Below are positions 23,260-36,040 of a stretch of 64,000 nt of DNA, piece after piece; within the stretch, counting starts at the first letter, position 1, and each line of letters begins with the position of its first letter. Origin of the DNA: Enoplolaimus lenunculus (lineage: Eukaryota > Nematoda > Enoplea > Enoplida > Thoracostomopsidae); contig JASANG010003805.1 in NCBI GenBank assembly GCA_030248215.1, positions 230,001 to 294,000 of the forward strand. Direction: 5' to 3'. The notes below the pieces were generated by a model, which had not been told where the DNA came from, did not search any database, and saw only the letters and a list, made by a program, of their open reading frames with translations. A program made the position numbers and the translations under genes.

Positions 23260-24184
23260 CATTAGTGGATCTAGAGGGGGTCGTACGCTCCCCGTCAACA
23301 TTTTTGTGATAAAATGGTACTCATCTTACAATGTTCCACTCTAAAAATTTTCACAAACGTAAATAGCACACAGTGAAAATTGCGTGTCTAACTTTTGCCA
23401 GTATGACCCTTCGTCAGAAATTTCTATATCCAGAACTGGCCAGATCAACCAATAATGGGGATTGAAACAAGTATCACGAGAAGCATACTTACCGGGTGAT
23501 TTCACACGCCTCACAATCCCAGGTAAACCTTTACTGTGGGAATGAAAATTTTTCTCACAAAAGCTGACTTTCCTTCTTGGGATTGACACTGAGCCTAGCT
23601 ATGCCACCCCAAATTTTGACAGCAATATGCTTTTTCAAATATTTTACTGTGGTGAACTAGGTTAGATAACAGTTGCAAACTCTACTACTGTGCATATAGT
23701 TTTGTCAACGAAAAGTGAACCAATGTTCACCAGAAACAAACGAGATTTTCTTACAAACAGAAGTATTAAAAATAGTATTTAAGAATAAAAATAAGAACAA
23801 AATTTGCCTGCTTCCAAATTTTATGTACCTAAACTTCATAACAAAACACCTACAAAAAACATAATACGCGACCAAAACGACAAGAACTACATTCCTTTTT
23901 TGCTAGAACATAGATTCTTTATACATTGGAGCATTAAACTGATCAGTATTTGGTTTATATTAATATTGTTTGATTCTAGGTTACTTAAGCACATCGTTTG
24001 ATTTGTTTGGTCTACGAAATGCGGAGGTCGCGGTTTAACGGGGGCAGTCAAGGAACAGGTTTAGACCAGTTAAGATTCGACGTCAACATAAATGTGATCA
24101 AAATAGCGGTTATGACGACAAAATATGAATACTACATGACATTAGCATGCAAGTTACGGATTTTAAGCGGTCATAACATATAGC

Positions 24185-24420
24185 TAGCCATATGTCACAT
24201 GAAACTGCTGGACGTTTATGCGAAGGCCATACGATATTCCAATATTCTACGAAATATCATATGATACTATGTAGGACAATGCAATTTGTGCGCTCCATAA
24301 GATAATAAAAAGTTAGATAAAGTAGCATTAAATGATTTCGAATGATGAATTAGCTTTTATTTTTTTCTGGCAAAAATTTTCCCTAAATATATTCCTAAGT
24401 ACATATAATTGAAGCTTAAA
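24185..24420 (-). repeat. Family M segment, inverted relative to 9150-9270
   Basis: Matches the complement of the 9150-9270 region over more than 100 bases, including the palindrome AATATCATATGATAC near 24259 and the phrase GATGAATTAGCTTTTATT. Confidence 0.55.
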
Positions 24421-24439
24421 ATTTTAATATCGTAACGCT

Positions 24440-24565
24440 TTTTTAGACTAATTTTTTGCACCAGGTTCAGGCTAAGACTTCAGTTATAAGCTCATTCGTA
24501 TGTTTAAGCTTACGGTTAGAAATATGCTCATACATTTGTTACAGCCCGGTACTATACATTGGCTG
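24440..24565 (-). repeat. Family C MITE copy, decayed
   Basis: Contains TTAGACTAATTTTTTGC, degenerate TTAGGC units, and an end reading TGTTACAGCCCGGTACTATA then CATTGGC. Confidence 0.45.
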
Positions 24566-25889
24566 GTTTTTGTGACAAGTATACATCAGCAACACTAAAT
24601 ATACCGCACAACCTGTACATGCGCATAAATTATGCACCACTTCAAAGCAAAACCATAGCTACGCTCGTAGCACAGGCGGAAACTTGTGCCCAAAAAGATT
24701 AACGTGAAGAAATAGGTTTTCTTTGGGATTACCCAAATTATATACTTTGAATTCGTTTTCTATTTTCATTCTTAAACAAAAAAGACATATAGCAGCGTTC
24801 GGATAAGGTGTTAATAATGGCGACAATGACATAAAAACTACGTCATATTTTAACAGTGGTAAATTAGAAATTTGATTAGTGGACGCCAGCACCGTCAAAC
24901 CTGCTAAAATATTGGTTCTTATAATAGAATTTGCAAATCATCAACAACTAGCGGTAACACGCGAGTGTGGGCAGCTTGCAAACTATTCGGTGATTTCTAC
25001 AGTCCCTGACTGAAATAATTAGACTCGCTTTGCTAATTTCAAATTTTTAAATTATTTTCAATCTTAGCCAGTTACGATACCGTTTTGCGCGATCTGCGCC
25101 GCCGATCTGGTTTATTCCTCGCAGCCCAGACTTGGCCTTAATCGTCGTTATTTTAATGTTCATTTTCGCTCTGTTTTTAAACCAATTTCAAACCGTAACT
25201 TTGGCATTTATAACTTTATAACGGCTTATTAGAAGAACATAAGAATTGAGATCAATAGACTAGAAAGAAATCCAAATCAGATGGCATAAAAAATATTGTA
25301 GGCAAACAGGCTTGACCGAAAAAAACTATTACTGGTTAAGGGGACCTTTAAATTTCCTATCATCAGTACTGTGTGTGTCCGATACGAATTTATATATGTG
25401 TGTTCAATCATACGTTATGTGTCTCTGGAATTAGAAAAAAGACTAGTTTTATTGTTGTGCACGTATATTTACCGCGTTTGTACTGTTTCTAACCCAATGG
25501 CATTCAGGTTCCTTCAATTAATAACCCGAATTACTGGTCCCTGTGAACGTGAATTGGGGGTTGGTAGTATGTGATTGTCGGACTCAAATAAAAGCCCGCA
25601 GCCGACTCTCCTGCCGAAAAGAAGTTCACACAGGCGGAGTTCTATATACGGATTTGTACCCGTCCAGTCTAGAAACCACGACTTATAAGGTTTTTCTATA
25701 TTTTTGAACCTTATAATACAGACAATATTGTAGTACTTTTAGTAATTATACCCGAAATACGGACAGTAGTTCTTGTAAGATCGTTGTGGTTCAACTGAAA
25801 AGTTTTTCAAAATATCTGTTGTTACTCATTTACACAGCTCCGGTTGTAAGATAAACGTTTCTTAGAAGTTTGTGAAGTCAATTTTTTAA

Positions 25890-26042
25890 ACATAAGAGGG
25901 CCAAGAGGGGCTCAGCAGCCCGAAACTATTTTTGCGACACCTTGGAAATTTTCAACCTTGCTTGTAAACCATACAACAGCATTGTATGCATTTCCTGAAG
26001 ATTTTTTAGCCCCTAAAGCAATGTGAGCTGGTTACGTACCTG
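25890..26042 (+). repeat. Family I MITE copy, with a second left end at 26053
   Basis: Shares CTTGCTTGTAAACCATACAA and GTGAGCTGGTTACGTACCTG with the other family I copies. At 26053 a new left end (ACCCGTAGCCAGAGGG) begins, so two insertions lie side by side. Confidence 0.5.
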
Positions 26043-27079
26043 AAGATCACAGACCCGTAGCCAGAGGGTCAGCAGCGACAGCCACGTAAAAATGTTTGCT
26101 CTTCAAATACAAAGCCAAAGGCCTGGTGATGGTATTCAAGAAATATTTCCTTACATTTAAGAGAATTATGCCTTAGTACAGACTCCACACATATATGTCC
26201 TGATTTCTAGACTTTTATTTCTGAACTTGTGCAGAAATATAGGTCTGAAAATTTTTAGTGTTAAAAGTTTGAAACTTAAAGACAATATATCTTGAAACAA
26301 AGAAATTTGTCTAATAAATTGGCAGTAGTAATTTTTTTTGAATATACACACGACATTTATGTCTTAACCATTTCAGAAACAAATTCACAGCTTTACAAAA
26401 GTATTGTGCCTCAAACGCACGACATTTTAGTCATTAAAATTTAAGAAAGTAATAGTCTTGAAAGTGAATATAAATTATTTATGTGAAGAAACTTTTCATC
26501 TCCATTTGTTACTTATATTGTAAGTGAAGTGAAACCCTTGCATGTCCCTCCGGAAATTCTCGTTGTGTCTATTGAACTGGCAACGAACTCAAAATGGTGC
26601 ACCATTGGAACTTCTTGCACCATTGTATCTCACTAGTGTAGAATGTTCGTCGCTTTAATACTCGTCTGTCTTTATTCTAAACAGCAACTACCCTGTTTAC
26701 CATTGTTTTAACTATGAAATTCAATCGTGTGAGTTTGATTCTGCTCATCAATCGTATACTCAAAATTTAAATATCGATATGAATAATTAATCTCAAAAAG
26801 TGTTTACAAATATAGGACACGATTCCGAACGGTACAACATTATACTGATCTCACTCAACCGTGCCACACTATTCTACAAGTAGCACAGTTTAGTTCTTGA
26901 CACTTTTCCCTGCATATATTTAAAGTTAACTCTTATACCGGTATTCTCAAGTGTGTGTAACACCTTGTCATTAGAAATGATGTTTAATTACGTAAGATCG
27001 CAAACAGCCTGAACAAAATTTTAGCGTTGGCTACGGCCAACAGAAGCTGTGGCTTGAAAGTCACCTGGCCGACAAAGGA

Positions 27080-27310
27080 AATTCCGGACTCAGATAGTGG
27101 GAAGCTTAAACTTAGGAAGAAGCTAAGGCTTATATGGTTTCGACTAGGCTCGGTTTACGCTTATACTTCGGCTTAGAACTATTGTTATCCTTATAGGTTT
27201 AGACTTTTAGGCTTACAAGCTGCGGCTAGAAGCTAACACTTTTATGCTAAGTCTTAGCTTTTGGCTTAGGTTTATGCATAGACTCTTAGTATTCAGGTCT
27301 CTATAGTTAA
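27080..27310. repeat. Degenerate TTAGGC-rich patch (family C type)
   Basis: About a dozen TTAGGC-like or AGGCTTA phrases occur in 230 bases, with no clear ends; probably two or more decayed family C copies. Confidence 0.4.
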
Positions 27311-28365
27311 CATGAGCCCAAGCCTTATTAATCTGCCGCTGACGCCAAACAAACCTGACAGCCTTGCAAATATACCATAAAAACACACTGCTTGCGCTCT
27401 GAACTCAACTTGGATTTTATTCTTGTAAACAGCAGGGGTCCACTTAGAAGGTTCTATACAGAACTTCTATAATATAGATACAACGAGCAATTAAGAAACC
27501 GCCAAGTTATGGAATTTTGTATAAATTTTGCTCAAGGGGGCACCGAACCAGCCCCTACTCAATCGTTATACTGAATTATGAGGCAAGCGTGGCGCGTTAT
27601 CGTATAATCGTTGACAATATTCCAATTCTATTTCAACGGGCAATATGTTAGGTGATTTGTATTCCGGTTTCCGTTTAGATTTTGAGAAACGCCACTGAAC
27701 ATTTTTGAGGTATTTGACAAAACTAATTGGAACCGATAATAATTATAGCAACATTCTGGTCCGAAAGTTAAATGTGTCGCTTTGGACAATAACAAAAGCT
27801 TATGTTAAAGCGTAGAGAAAATAGGAAAAATAAAGTTGAATTTGTGCGACTAATGAAAAACGCAACAATGCTGCCAATTAATATTTACAACCGAATATTT
27901 GAAAACATTTCAGATTTTTGCAAAATAACCGCTGAACTACGGACTTTTTTGCTTAATTAAAGCAGAAAGCAAACTCGATATACCGCTGGGTTTTGGTTGC
28001 ATAATCAATTGAAATTTATGCACTTTTAAACAAGTATACCTACGCTTGGGCGTTGCAGATACGGTTGATAAATTTTGAAAAATTGTACAAAATTCTGATA
28101 AGACTTGCAAAATAGGCACTATTGAAATCTTTTACAATAGAAACTAAGTTTTTTCACAAAAAATATATTTAGCCGGATTCGTAAACAAAAATGTTTATCT
28201 GAAATTATACCTTCTCGAAATGGAATAATGGTTTACGCCAGTTTATTCCTATTAGGTTGCCTTTTCGAAATATCTTCAAAAATTGTAACAAATCAATGTC
28301 TGGGTTTCTAAATCTTTCTTAAGTATTTGCTTAAGTCATACTTAAGTAATTACTTTTCCCAGTGT

Positions 28366-28567
28366 ATACAACAGGACAGTAACAATAGTATATATAAGCA
28401 CATTTTTAAGCCTAAGCCTAAACCGAAGCGTAAGCCTAATCTAAGTACAATAATGAGCTTATCCTTAAGCCAAAGCCTAAGCCTAAAGAAATAATAGTTT
28501 AAAATTTAAACACACCCTATTGCAGTCCCGCAGAAAGACGTTCCGCCCCTGATCCTTACATGGACCG
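28366..28567 (+). repeat. Family C MITE copy
   Basis: Reads TATACAACAGGACAGTAACA, AGTATATATAAGC, then CCTAAGCC units, and ends TTCCGCCCCTGATCCTTACA followed by TGG. These are the family landmarks, orientation opposite to the copy at 30990. Confidence 0.65.
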
Positions 28568-28628
28568 TAATGCCTTTTGAGCAAATTTTTCAACAGTGAC
28601 TGAAATTGTTGTTATAGAAGAAGGAAAT

Positions 28629-28738
28629 TCAGTGACTCGAAACTGACTCTGGCGATGTCGAATTTGACTCAGCTTGTGTAGTCCTGTGGATCCCATTTTG
28701 AAGAGAGTCGATTTAACTCACCATTTTTTGCTCCGTAT
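28629..28738. repeat. Family F foldback MITE, partial
   Basis: Has the right-hand half of the element at 53212: TTTGACTCAGCTTGTGTAGTC followed by GAGAGTCGATTTAACTCACC and TTTTTTGC. Confidence 0.6.
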
Positions 28739-28739
28739 A

Positions 28740-30600
28740 AGGGTACAAATAACACGAACTAGTGACTCAAAAACGTTAATTTGAGAAATATATACTTCCA
28801 ACTTTCAAATGAACAGCGGATACTTTTGAACTGTAGAAAACTGTAAACATCAACAAACTGAATTTTAATAAATTTTAAAAATTGAAAAATTTCAGGCTTT
28901 CAAACTCAGTCTCACGCAAACTTTACTAGTACGAAAGCAACTTAACGTACTAAGCAAGGGCTGTTTACTTGAGAGCAAATAGCGGCGATATGACCCCCAG
29001 GATTTTTTTTTAACAATCGAGCAAAACCTTAGAATAAATTGCGACATTTTAGAGTAGAAATCATTTTGACGTTCACAACTCTGATTGAGAATTGCTAACG
29101 TTATTACCTTCTCTCACAGGGAAAGTTCTCGATGATGCCTTTGTTTATAAACGATTCAAGTCATGTCTTTACAACCCAACCATTTATTAATTAAAATGCA
29201 AATTCCTAAATTAGCAATTTTTGCATTTGTGTGACGCGCAACGCAGGTGCATTTATTAACAATATTCTAATGAAAAGGTTTATACTTAATATTTTTGAGC
29301 TTTTACGTAAGTGTTATAATTTTCCTGAACTGCAATAACGAAAACAATGCGGCTTTAATGTTTTTCTACAGTTGTCAATAAATTGTCCAGGATTTTGAAT
29401 ATAAAGTAAATATTAGCTTATACATATGCTTGAATCTAAGCCGAATCGTAAGCATGAGTTTTAGCCTAAAACAAACTTAAGTTAATCGTCAGCCAAAGGT
29501 ATGTCAAAATGTGAAAGTCGAAAATCATGGAAAGATTAAGTATGAAAAACAACGCAAAGGCTAAGTTTTGCATTATATGTAGTAGGTATAGATGGCGGTG
29601 GTAAGGAATCTGGACCCCACTAAGATTTTACAAAAAGTGGTCCATACTAGATCTCGACGAGCTGAATTCAATGGTACCATTTTTATGGCTGCATGACCAA
29701 CGGTCAGAAGTTATGGCCCTCAAAATTATAGTGCAAACACGCACAGATTGGAAGAGAAAGTATCTATCATTCATATGTTCGTAAAATATAACCTTAACCA
29801 GGTTTATTCCTTACACAAATTTGATGTTTGTACGTTTTATATGGCAAAAAGCTAAAATTTAAAGGGCCATAACTATAGAACCGAGGACCCTGCAGCTTTA
29901 AAAACGGCACCATTGAACTCGACGCGTCGAAATTTAAAAAATGAACTATTTTATATTAAATGCCTAGGTGGTTCTATTTTCCGTACCTCCGCCGGCATAT
30001 AATTTATTATGTTGACAACATAAGGATTCATCGAGAGATTCGGCTCCGAAACCATTGCCAAGAACCCAGCGGGCTCAACTCCTAAGATTAACTTTGTTGA
30101 GAAGGTTTCGTAGTCGTTTATAATTATATATAATGCTAAATTTAAAAATACGTTTCGGAACATATTTAGACGTCTCTATCGTTTTGGGATGCCTAAAAGG
30201 CTGTATGGTGCGACAGAAACTAAAAATAATGACTGAAAAATAAAAAGACTTAGAAAATATTTTGGTTTTACGCTTATTTTATTTCTGAACGCCTTTGTGA
30301 GAAAACACGGTTTTGTTCTGGCCGAAACTTTAGTCAATAGCAACATTTATTCCCACGTTGTTCAAGTGTTCATAGTGAGTATGGCACAAAATTAAAAAAT
30401 CTATTATATTTAGTACTGTTAAATTGTAAGAGGAACACAAACAGAGCTTAAGCTTTAAGTCCGATACCTAGACGCAAAATAAATTGTCGCTCACTGCAGT
30501 TGTATCCTGAATAGGATGCCTGTAAGATAAGACGCGGATTTCGATTTTTAGTCACAATCAATCGGAGTCTGTATGCCTAACTGAAGTTGGTTATTAACGG
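28740..30600. other. Non-coding stretch with one open frame
   Basis: No gene recognised. A minus-strand frame at 29951-30163 (70 codons) has a fairly protein-like sequence (for example LGVEPAGFLAMVSEPN) but no family I know. The phrase AGGGCCATAACT near 29860 and GGTACCATTTTTATGG near 29670 suggest an interspersed repeat. Confidence 0.3.
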
Positions 30601-30689
30601 ACATGGCATTCAACAGAAATGCAAGTCAGTTCTGTTTAAATGAAAGGATATAAAAAGAAGGAAGTTTACGTGCCACAAACATGGGGTGA

Positions 30690-30785
30690 AGTAAAAACAA
30701 ATTACAATCCGCAGGCGAATAACAGGGATAACCTGTGGAAAGGCAAAATAAATATCAGTCCTCTGTCTTTCCAGGTCACTACAGC
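30690..30785 (-). repeat. Family B MITE fragment
   Basis: Minus-strand left end of family B: GGTCACTACAG with the inner phrase AAATAAATATCAGTCC and a CGAATAACAGGG segment. Confidence 0.6.
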
Positions 30786-30989
30786 AGCCCATTGTAAGCT
30801 GTGAGCTATTGCTTCGTCACTCCACAGGTAAAATGTTGCGTACAGGCCAGGCAAACATCCCACGATGTAACACGAACTAACATGAGAAAACTCATAAACT
30901 ATTAATAGACGCGGATGTGAACAACCTTCGGCAGGAAGTAATGGAACGTTTTGTTTTTATTAAACTTCAGAGGAAATACTGTTCATAAT

Positions 30990-31203
30990 GGACCCATGTA
31001 AAGATCAGGGGCGGAACGTTTTTCTGTGGGACAAGGAAAGAGTAAGCTTAAACTTTAGACTAATTTTTTTGCTTGGCTTAGGCTTAGGCTTAGGCTTAGG
31101 AATATCGTCATTCCAACGCTTAGGCTTAGGCTTAGGCTTAGACTTAGGCTTAGGAATATGCTTATAGTATTGTTCCGCCCCTGTTCTTTACGTAACATTA
31201 GCC
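30990..31203. repeat. Family C MITE, best-preserved copy, with TTAGGC arrays
   Basis: Inverted ends CCATGTAAAGATCAGGGGCG and CGCCCCTGTTCTTTACG border two TTAGGC arrays of about four and five units, separated by AATATCGTCATTCC. The inverted match extends outward through the GTAAAGA part, so the ends are about 29 bp. At least ten relatives occur in the window. Confidence 0.8.
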
Positions 31204-31242
31204 ATAATGTTAAACCGATGTATCGGCATTGATAAATTCACT

Positions 31243-31720
31243 GCCCGTATTCTCAAATATGTGTAGCACCTACACGGTTAATTTATTTGAGTGGATTTCC
31301 ACTCAGAATGAGCTGAATCACTCAGTCTGAGTTAGGACTATCAGAACTCGCTATTCTGAGTTGATTCAGTTAGTTCTGATTTAATTAATCATCTCCCCCG
31401 GAGTCAACTCAATTCACGGTAAAAATCAACTCAACTCAGAGTGAGTTGAAGTGTACTGTTATTAACTGAGAAATAACTAACTTTCCGTCGGTGTTGATTA
31501 ATTAACTTTTTGGAATTTACAGTGTATTACCAGTTGATGATAGGTCTTGTAACTGTTAAACCAGTTAATGCTGAGGCTCAAACTACAGCTCACTCATTTC
31601 ATATGATTTGCTCTTCTCGTGTATCTTACCTATTTTGAGTTCAACAACTGCAATATATCAAAAGTTTCAAATCCTATTACTAACTGATGACAGTTGCTAC
31701 ACACATTTGAGAATATGGGC
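31243..31720 (+). repeat. Family K MITE interrupted by a family E MITE
   Basis: The ends are GCCCGTATTCTCAAATATGT and ACACATTTGAGAATATGGGC. The element is split by the family E insertion at 31273-31524; removing it and one TA restores the uninterrupted order seen at 2585-2800. Confidence 0.75.
31273..31524. repeat. Family E MITE copy 1, nested, TA target duplication
   Basis: Built of repeated motifs like ACTCAGAATGAGTTGA and its complement, with ends related to CACTGTAAATT and AATTTACAGTG. TA flanks it at 31271-31272 and 31525-31526. The other copies are at 49785, 50113, 53454 and 59469. Confidence 0.8.
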
Positions 31721-31802
31721 ACTGTATCTGTTCAACACTATAGTTAAAATATTCTATTTATATCTTTTTGAACATGTGCGTAGCCAAGGTTTTCAAATAG
31801 GC

Positions 31803-31972
31803 AACCGCCCGTAGCCAGCTCATCTTGCAAGTAAAGATTCTAAAATACTTTTAAGAGGGGTATACAAAAGTTTTCGATGAATTACAAGCAAGGTTGAAAC
31901 TTTTCCAAGGGGGTGTCAAAACTGTTCCGGGTGTGAGGCTGACACCCCCCGGCCCCTGCTGACAACGGGCTC
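31803..31972 (-). repeat. Family I MITE copy, inverted
   Basis: Begins CCCGTAGCCAGCTCATCTTG and ends ACAACGGGCTCG; the interior is the complement of other family I copies, such as GATGAATTACAAGCAAGG. Confidence 0.6.
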
Positions 31973-32164
31973 GAAGTAAAGGTAAAGGTTCAGTTTTGAA
32001 GTACTCGCGAGTGAAAATCTTGACACATTTTTAAAACAGATGTTTGCTAAATCGAAATAGTTTAAAAGTTTTTGTGTCAGTACGAAAGGTGATTCGGCAG
32101 ATTGAATTCTTAGAATCAAGAACCCGTTGTTTTCATTTAAGTATTTAAGGATGAAAGCTATACA

Positions 32165-32356
32165 GCCGTATTTTCAAGTGTAGATAGCAACGATATAGCC
32201 ACTTAGTAATAGATTCCCAAAACAATCGAAATATCGCACAACTGCGAACTTGAAAATTTGCACAGGAGAAGTTTAAACAAATTCAAAGTTTACTCAATTC
32301 TATGCTGCTCGAGCTATTATCACCCGGTGGTCGGTACTACACACATTTGAGAATAC
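32165..32356 (+). repeat. Family K MITE copy, diverged
   Basis: The ends are GCCGTATTTTCAAGTGTAGA and CACACATTTGAGAATAC; the interior matches the CCACTTAGTAATAG block only loosely. Confidence 0.5.
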
Positions 32357-33339
32357 ATCTATAGTTTCAATTTCGAAACTACTTTCCTCATCTAATCAAA
32401 TAAGAGCGGTGTTAATTAAATTTATTTCATTTGGCTTTTGTCTACTTTTTGGTTTACGTCTAAAAACTTTCCGGTACCTTTAGGTGCTGATTAGTACAAA
32501 TTGAATATGCCCGCCCCCATGTCATAAATTGCTGAATACGCCATTGTGGGCGTACATGCAACTGAGCAATAATTCACTGAACCGAGGCTGCAGTTTTGCT
32601 GTATAAACAAGCGCTCAGGCAAATTTTGAACTTTACTCAAATTTCAACAAGATCAGCTTACAATTTTTGCCATTTTTGTTACTCAGCGCTATAGATATAT
32701 AAAAATCAGCCCAGCAATTTTGATATAAACCAGCTTACTAGCGACCATTTAGGAATTTATAACTTAAACGTACAAAATACTGGAAAAAAATGTAATTTTG
32801 TGGAGTGGTCCCAAATTTAAAACGACAAACCCATACCAGATGCAAATTTACCCTTGTTTTTGTTTGTTTTTTAAGTCATTTTGTAAACAAAAATACAATA
32901 AAAACCAGTTTTAAACAATATATTTTTTGACTGACAATTCTATAAAGTGTTTTGATGTTTAAAATAAAAATGTACTAAGTTTGAGGTTACGCCCATAATA
33001 TTGAGTTACCACGAAGTTTCCGTCTGCTGAATCGGGGCCAAACACCAGCGTTGAAAGGATTATTGGAAGGTTTGCGCAGGGTCAGAACAAGATATACGAG
33101 GTACACGTTAATAAATAGTTGAAGCACGGATTTGCGTTCTTCCGAAATATAAACGCACGCTGCTAGCGGTTTAGTACAGTGTGTGCATCGTTATATTGTG
33201 CCTATTGTCATTTTTGACTAACAAACTGAAACAGGCTAAGAATAGTACTTTCTTCTGCCGTCTGTAGGTTAGGCTTGTTTCTATTCATGCCGAACAGGTA
33301 AAACATTTTTTGTACTAACTCACCCTAGATGCGAAATAT
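32357..33339. other. Non-coding AT-rich stretch
   Basis: No gene seen. The phrase GACCATTTAGGAATTTATAA through GGAGTGGTCCCAAATTT (32745-32820) resembles 2840-2895, so an uncharted old repeat is present. Confidence 0.35.
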
Positions 33340-33605
33340 TACTTGCAAGAGTAGATCATAGCTTACAAGAGTGTGTAAATGGGTACATTTTGTTTATAAA
33401 AAAAGGCGCCCAGCGCAAGTTACGTCTTTGGCTGACCCCCTCCTTGTTTGGGGAGTATAACTGAGAGTTCGTTTAATCTCGAACGCTAAAATAATCGTAC
33501 TGCAAGGTTGTTTGGTTTATTTTTAAACAGCACGCAAAGTAGTAACTTTAGTGGTTCCGCATGGTACAAAATGTGCCACCGGCTTTGCGTTTTTGGCCGT
33601 CCCTG
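33340..33605. repeat. Family N MITE copy 2, inverted interior
   Basis: Has CAAGAGTAGATCATAGCTTA then CAAGAGTGTGTAAATGGG at the left, and GTGCCACCGGCTTTGCGTTT then TTGGCCGTCCC at the right, matching the complement of the 22616 copy. Confidence 0.55.
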
Positions 33606-33680
33606 ATTATTTAGGGGGTTGCTATCACATGCAATACCTCTAAATTAAACAATAAGCAGAGCGCTTTTATGCTGTATAGG

Positions 33681-34124
33681 TACTGTAGTGACCCGAATAA
33701 GAGGGGGACTGATATATATTTGGCCTGTCCAGGCGGTACCTCCCCCATGTTATTTGGATACGGTGTGTTATTTATTTATAACCCATGCTCCGCCACCCTT
33801 CGTTACTGAAATATATCCGCGTACTGCAATTATCCGTTGAATTAAACGTTTTTTGCCTTGCATCAAAAGCTTGAGTGATAATGCAAGGTTATACTTAGGA
33901 ATGTACTTTCAAAGCTTAAGTATGGTTTAAATTTTCGAACTCAAATTATTTGGTCATGGAGTGATTTTTGCGCTACAATTAGGGATAATTGACATTTATG
34001 GACTAGAGTTTAGGGACTGTATCCGCTTACGAATCCTTATTAGGGATATGACTCCTATTGATTGAGACTCAAAATGTGGACCCCCTCTTATTACCTCCCC
34101 TCTCTTATTCGGGTCACTACAGTA
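33681..34124 (+). repeat. Family B MITE, full-length copy
   Basis: TACTGTAGTGACCCGAATAA at the left and TTATTCGGGTCACTACAGTA at the right are exact inverted repeats. TA is duplicated at the borders. It runs straight into TTAGGC-type sequence (34128-34170), so it probably sits inside a family C copy. Confidence 0.85.
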
Positions 34125-34616
34125 GGATTTAGCTTAGGCACAGGCTTAGGAATATGCTTATATATACAATTGTTACGGTTCGAGTCCAATATATTGGATG
34201 AACTTATTGTTAACAGGCTCGTAGCTAGATTTTCCACCTTGTAAGTTTTTGATTACCATATTCTAAAATAATACCCAGAGCAGCTGCTTAACGACATTTG
34301 AAGGTATGAAAAACAATTCACACAGCTGTTGTGACAAAATCACACCAATCAAAATTGAATAATTCTGCCCCAAAGGATCTCATTTAAACTAAAAAAAATT
34401 AACACTAAACGTCACTAAAAATGTTACAAACCTTTGCACTACATTAAAAATATTTTGACCATAAACTGTCGAAGAGATCAAAATACTATTTGAAAGCGAG
34501 TCGCAGGTTAAGAAATTTTCGCTCAAACCGATGCTCTGGGGCAGTAATAGTTGAAATCAAGTTTTAAACAACATATTTTTAAACACTTTGTACCAGTGGA
34601 GATACTGTATAACGAA

Positions 34617-34830
34617 TCGGTTGGGCGGCCAATATATTATACAACAAGGCTGTGACAATAGTATAAGCATGTTTCTCTGCCTAAGCCGAAGCGTAAGAAA
34701 TAGCTTGTGCCTAAACGCTAAGCCTAAGCCTAAGTCTAAGCCCAAACAAAAAACAGTTCAAGCGCAAGGCTTACTATATTGCAAGCCCGCAGAAAAACGT
34801 TTCACTCCTGATCTTTACATGGGTCGGTTG
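34617..34830 (+). repeat. Family C MITE copy
   Basis: Starts GGCCAATATATTATACAACA then GTATAAGCATG, has CTAAGCCTAAGCC units, then GCAAGCCCGCAGAAAAACG, CTGATCTTTACATGGG. Confidence 0.65.
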
Positions 34831-36040
34831 GGCAGTACTTATGGGTTTAGAAAAATACGCCAAATTGCTCAAAAACTGAAAATTTTCACATGTTTTAACG
34901 CTCAAAACAAATCATTTTTCTACACTGACAACTGTTTAGCGAAAGTAAACTATTAATAGATTAATTATTCGTTGAAGTTAAACAAATCTCATTCTTACAA
35001 ATGTTGACAATATTTGTCGCCCTCAAGGCTCATGACAAATTTTGTGAAATATTAAGATGCGAACAAAAAATTTGAATATCCAGAGCGAACCATAGATTTT
35101 GAGATAATATATTTTCATTATTTTGAAGCCTTTGTCGGAATGTTTGCTCGAATAACAACAATTTATTGTTTTCGAAATGCCTACACAGCTTGCAATATGA
35201 GACCGTTTTGAAGTCAAACTTCGTGCCTGCAGTAATCTTTTTTAAACAGAAATCGGATTAAGCAACCTTTTTAAAACGTCAGTTCACAAATTTTAATCAC
35301 CAAATTTTTACTCCTAAGAACTTTTTAGCGAATACCGCATAGCATTCCGAATGCAGACGAGAGTTCATTAAATGCCAGTGTAATCAACCATTTGTACAAA
35401 GTAAAAAAAAAATGTCAAAATATAAAACAGAAAAACACTTCTCAACTCGGTCGGCATAAATCGAGTGCAACGATGTGTTTACCTTTGGCCCCCTTTTAAT
35501 TCTTACTGAGTTCGCCCTTTTATAGGAGAAAATGCTTTAACATTAAATCTATATATCCTTCTAGACAATTAAGCATTAAAATACATTTTATTAAGCGTAC
35601 AATTAATCTACAATCTATGGATTGCAGACTCATTTTATAGAATGTTTGCTCAAAAATTGAGCTGGTTTTAAAGCTTAATTCCCTACTTAATTTATTGACA
35701 TAAAGCTCAGGTGAAAAAAAAATAATGTTGGAGTAGAGAAGATTTTGTATTTTTGAACATAAAAACATTAGGCTTTTAGGAAAATATTTGTCAGTTCAGA
35801 ACGAGTACTTCACTATTCCATGCAGCGAACACTGTTTGAAACTCAAATTTGTGCGTGGAACGATCAACAGAATTATTAATGCTACAGACATAAAGATTTA
35901 TAAAATTCGACCGCATTTAGTCAAACGTCGATTAGGGGTTAAACGGGTTAACGTATAGATCAAAGGTGGACCCTTATATCCGTGTTACTGCTATGAAGTG
36001 TGAAAAATTGACGATTTTTCCTATGATTTCAACCGAAATC
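34831..36040. other. Non-coding AT-rich stretch
   Basis: Short open frames on both strands only; no domain, repeat boundary or RNA gene recognised. Confidence 0.35.

Noticed and set aside
31070-31150. TTAGGC arrays as a true internal telomere
   Set aside because: Arrays are only four or five units long and lie inside inverted-repeat elements found at many loci.
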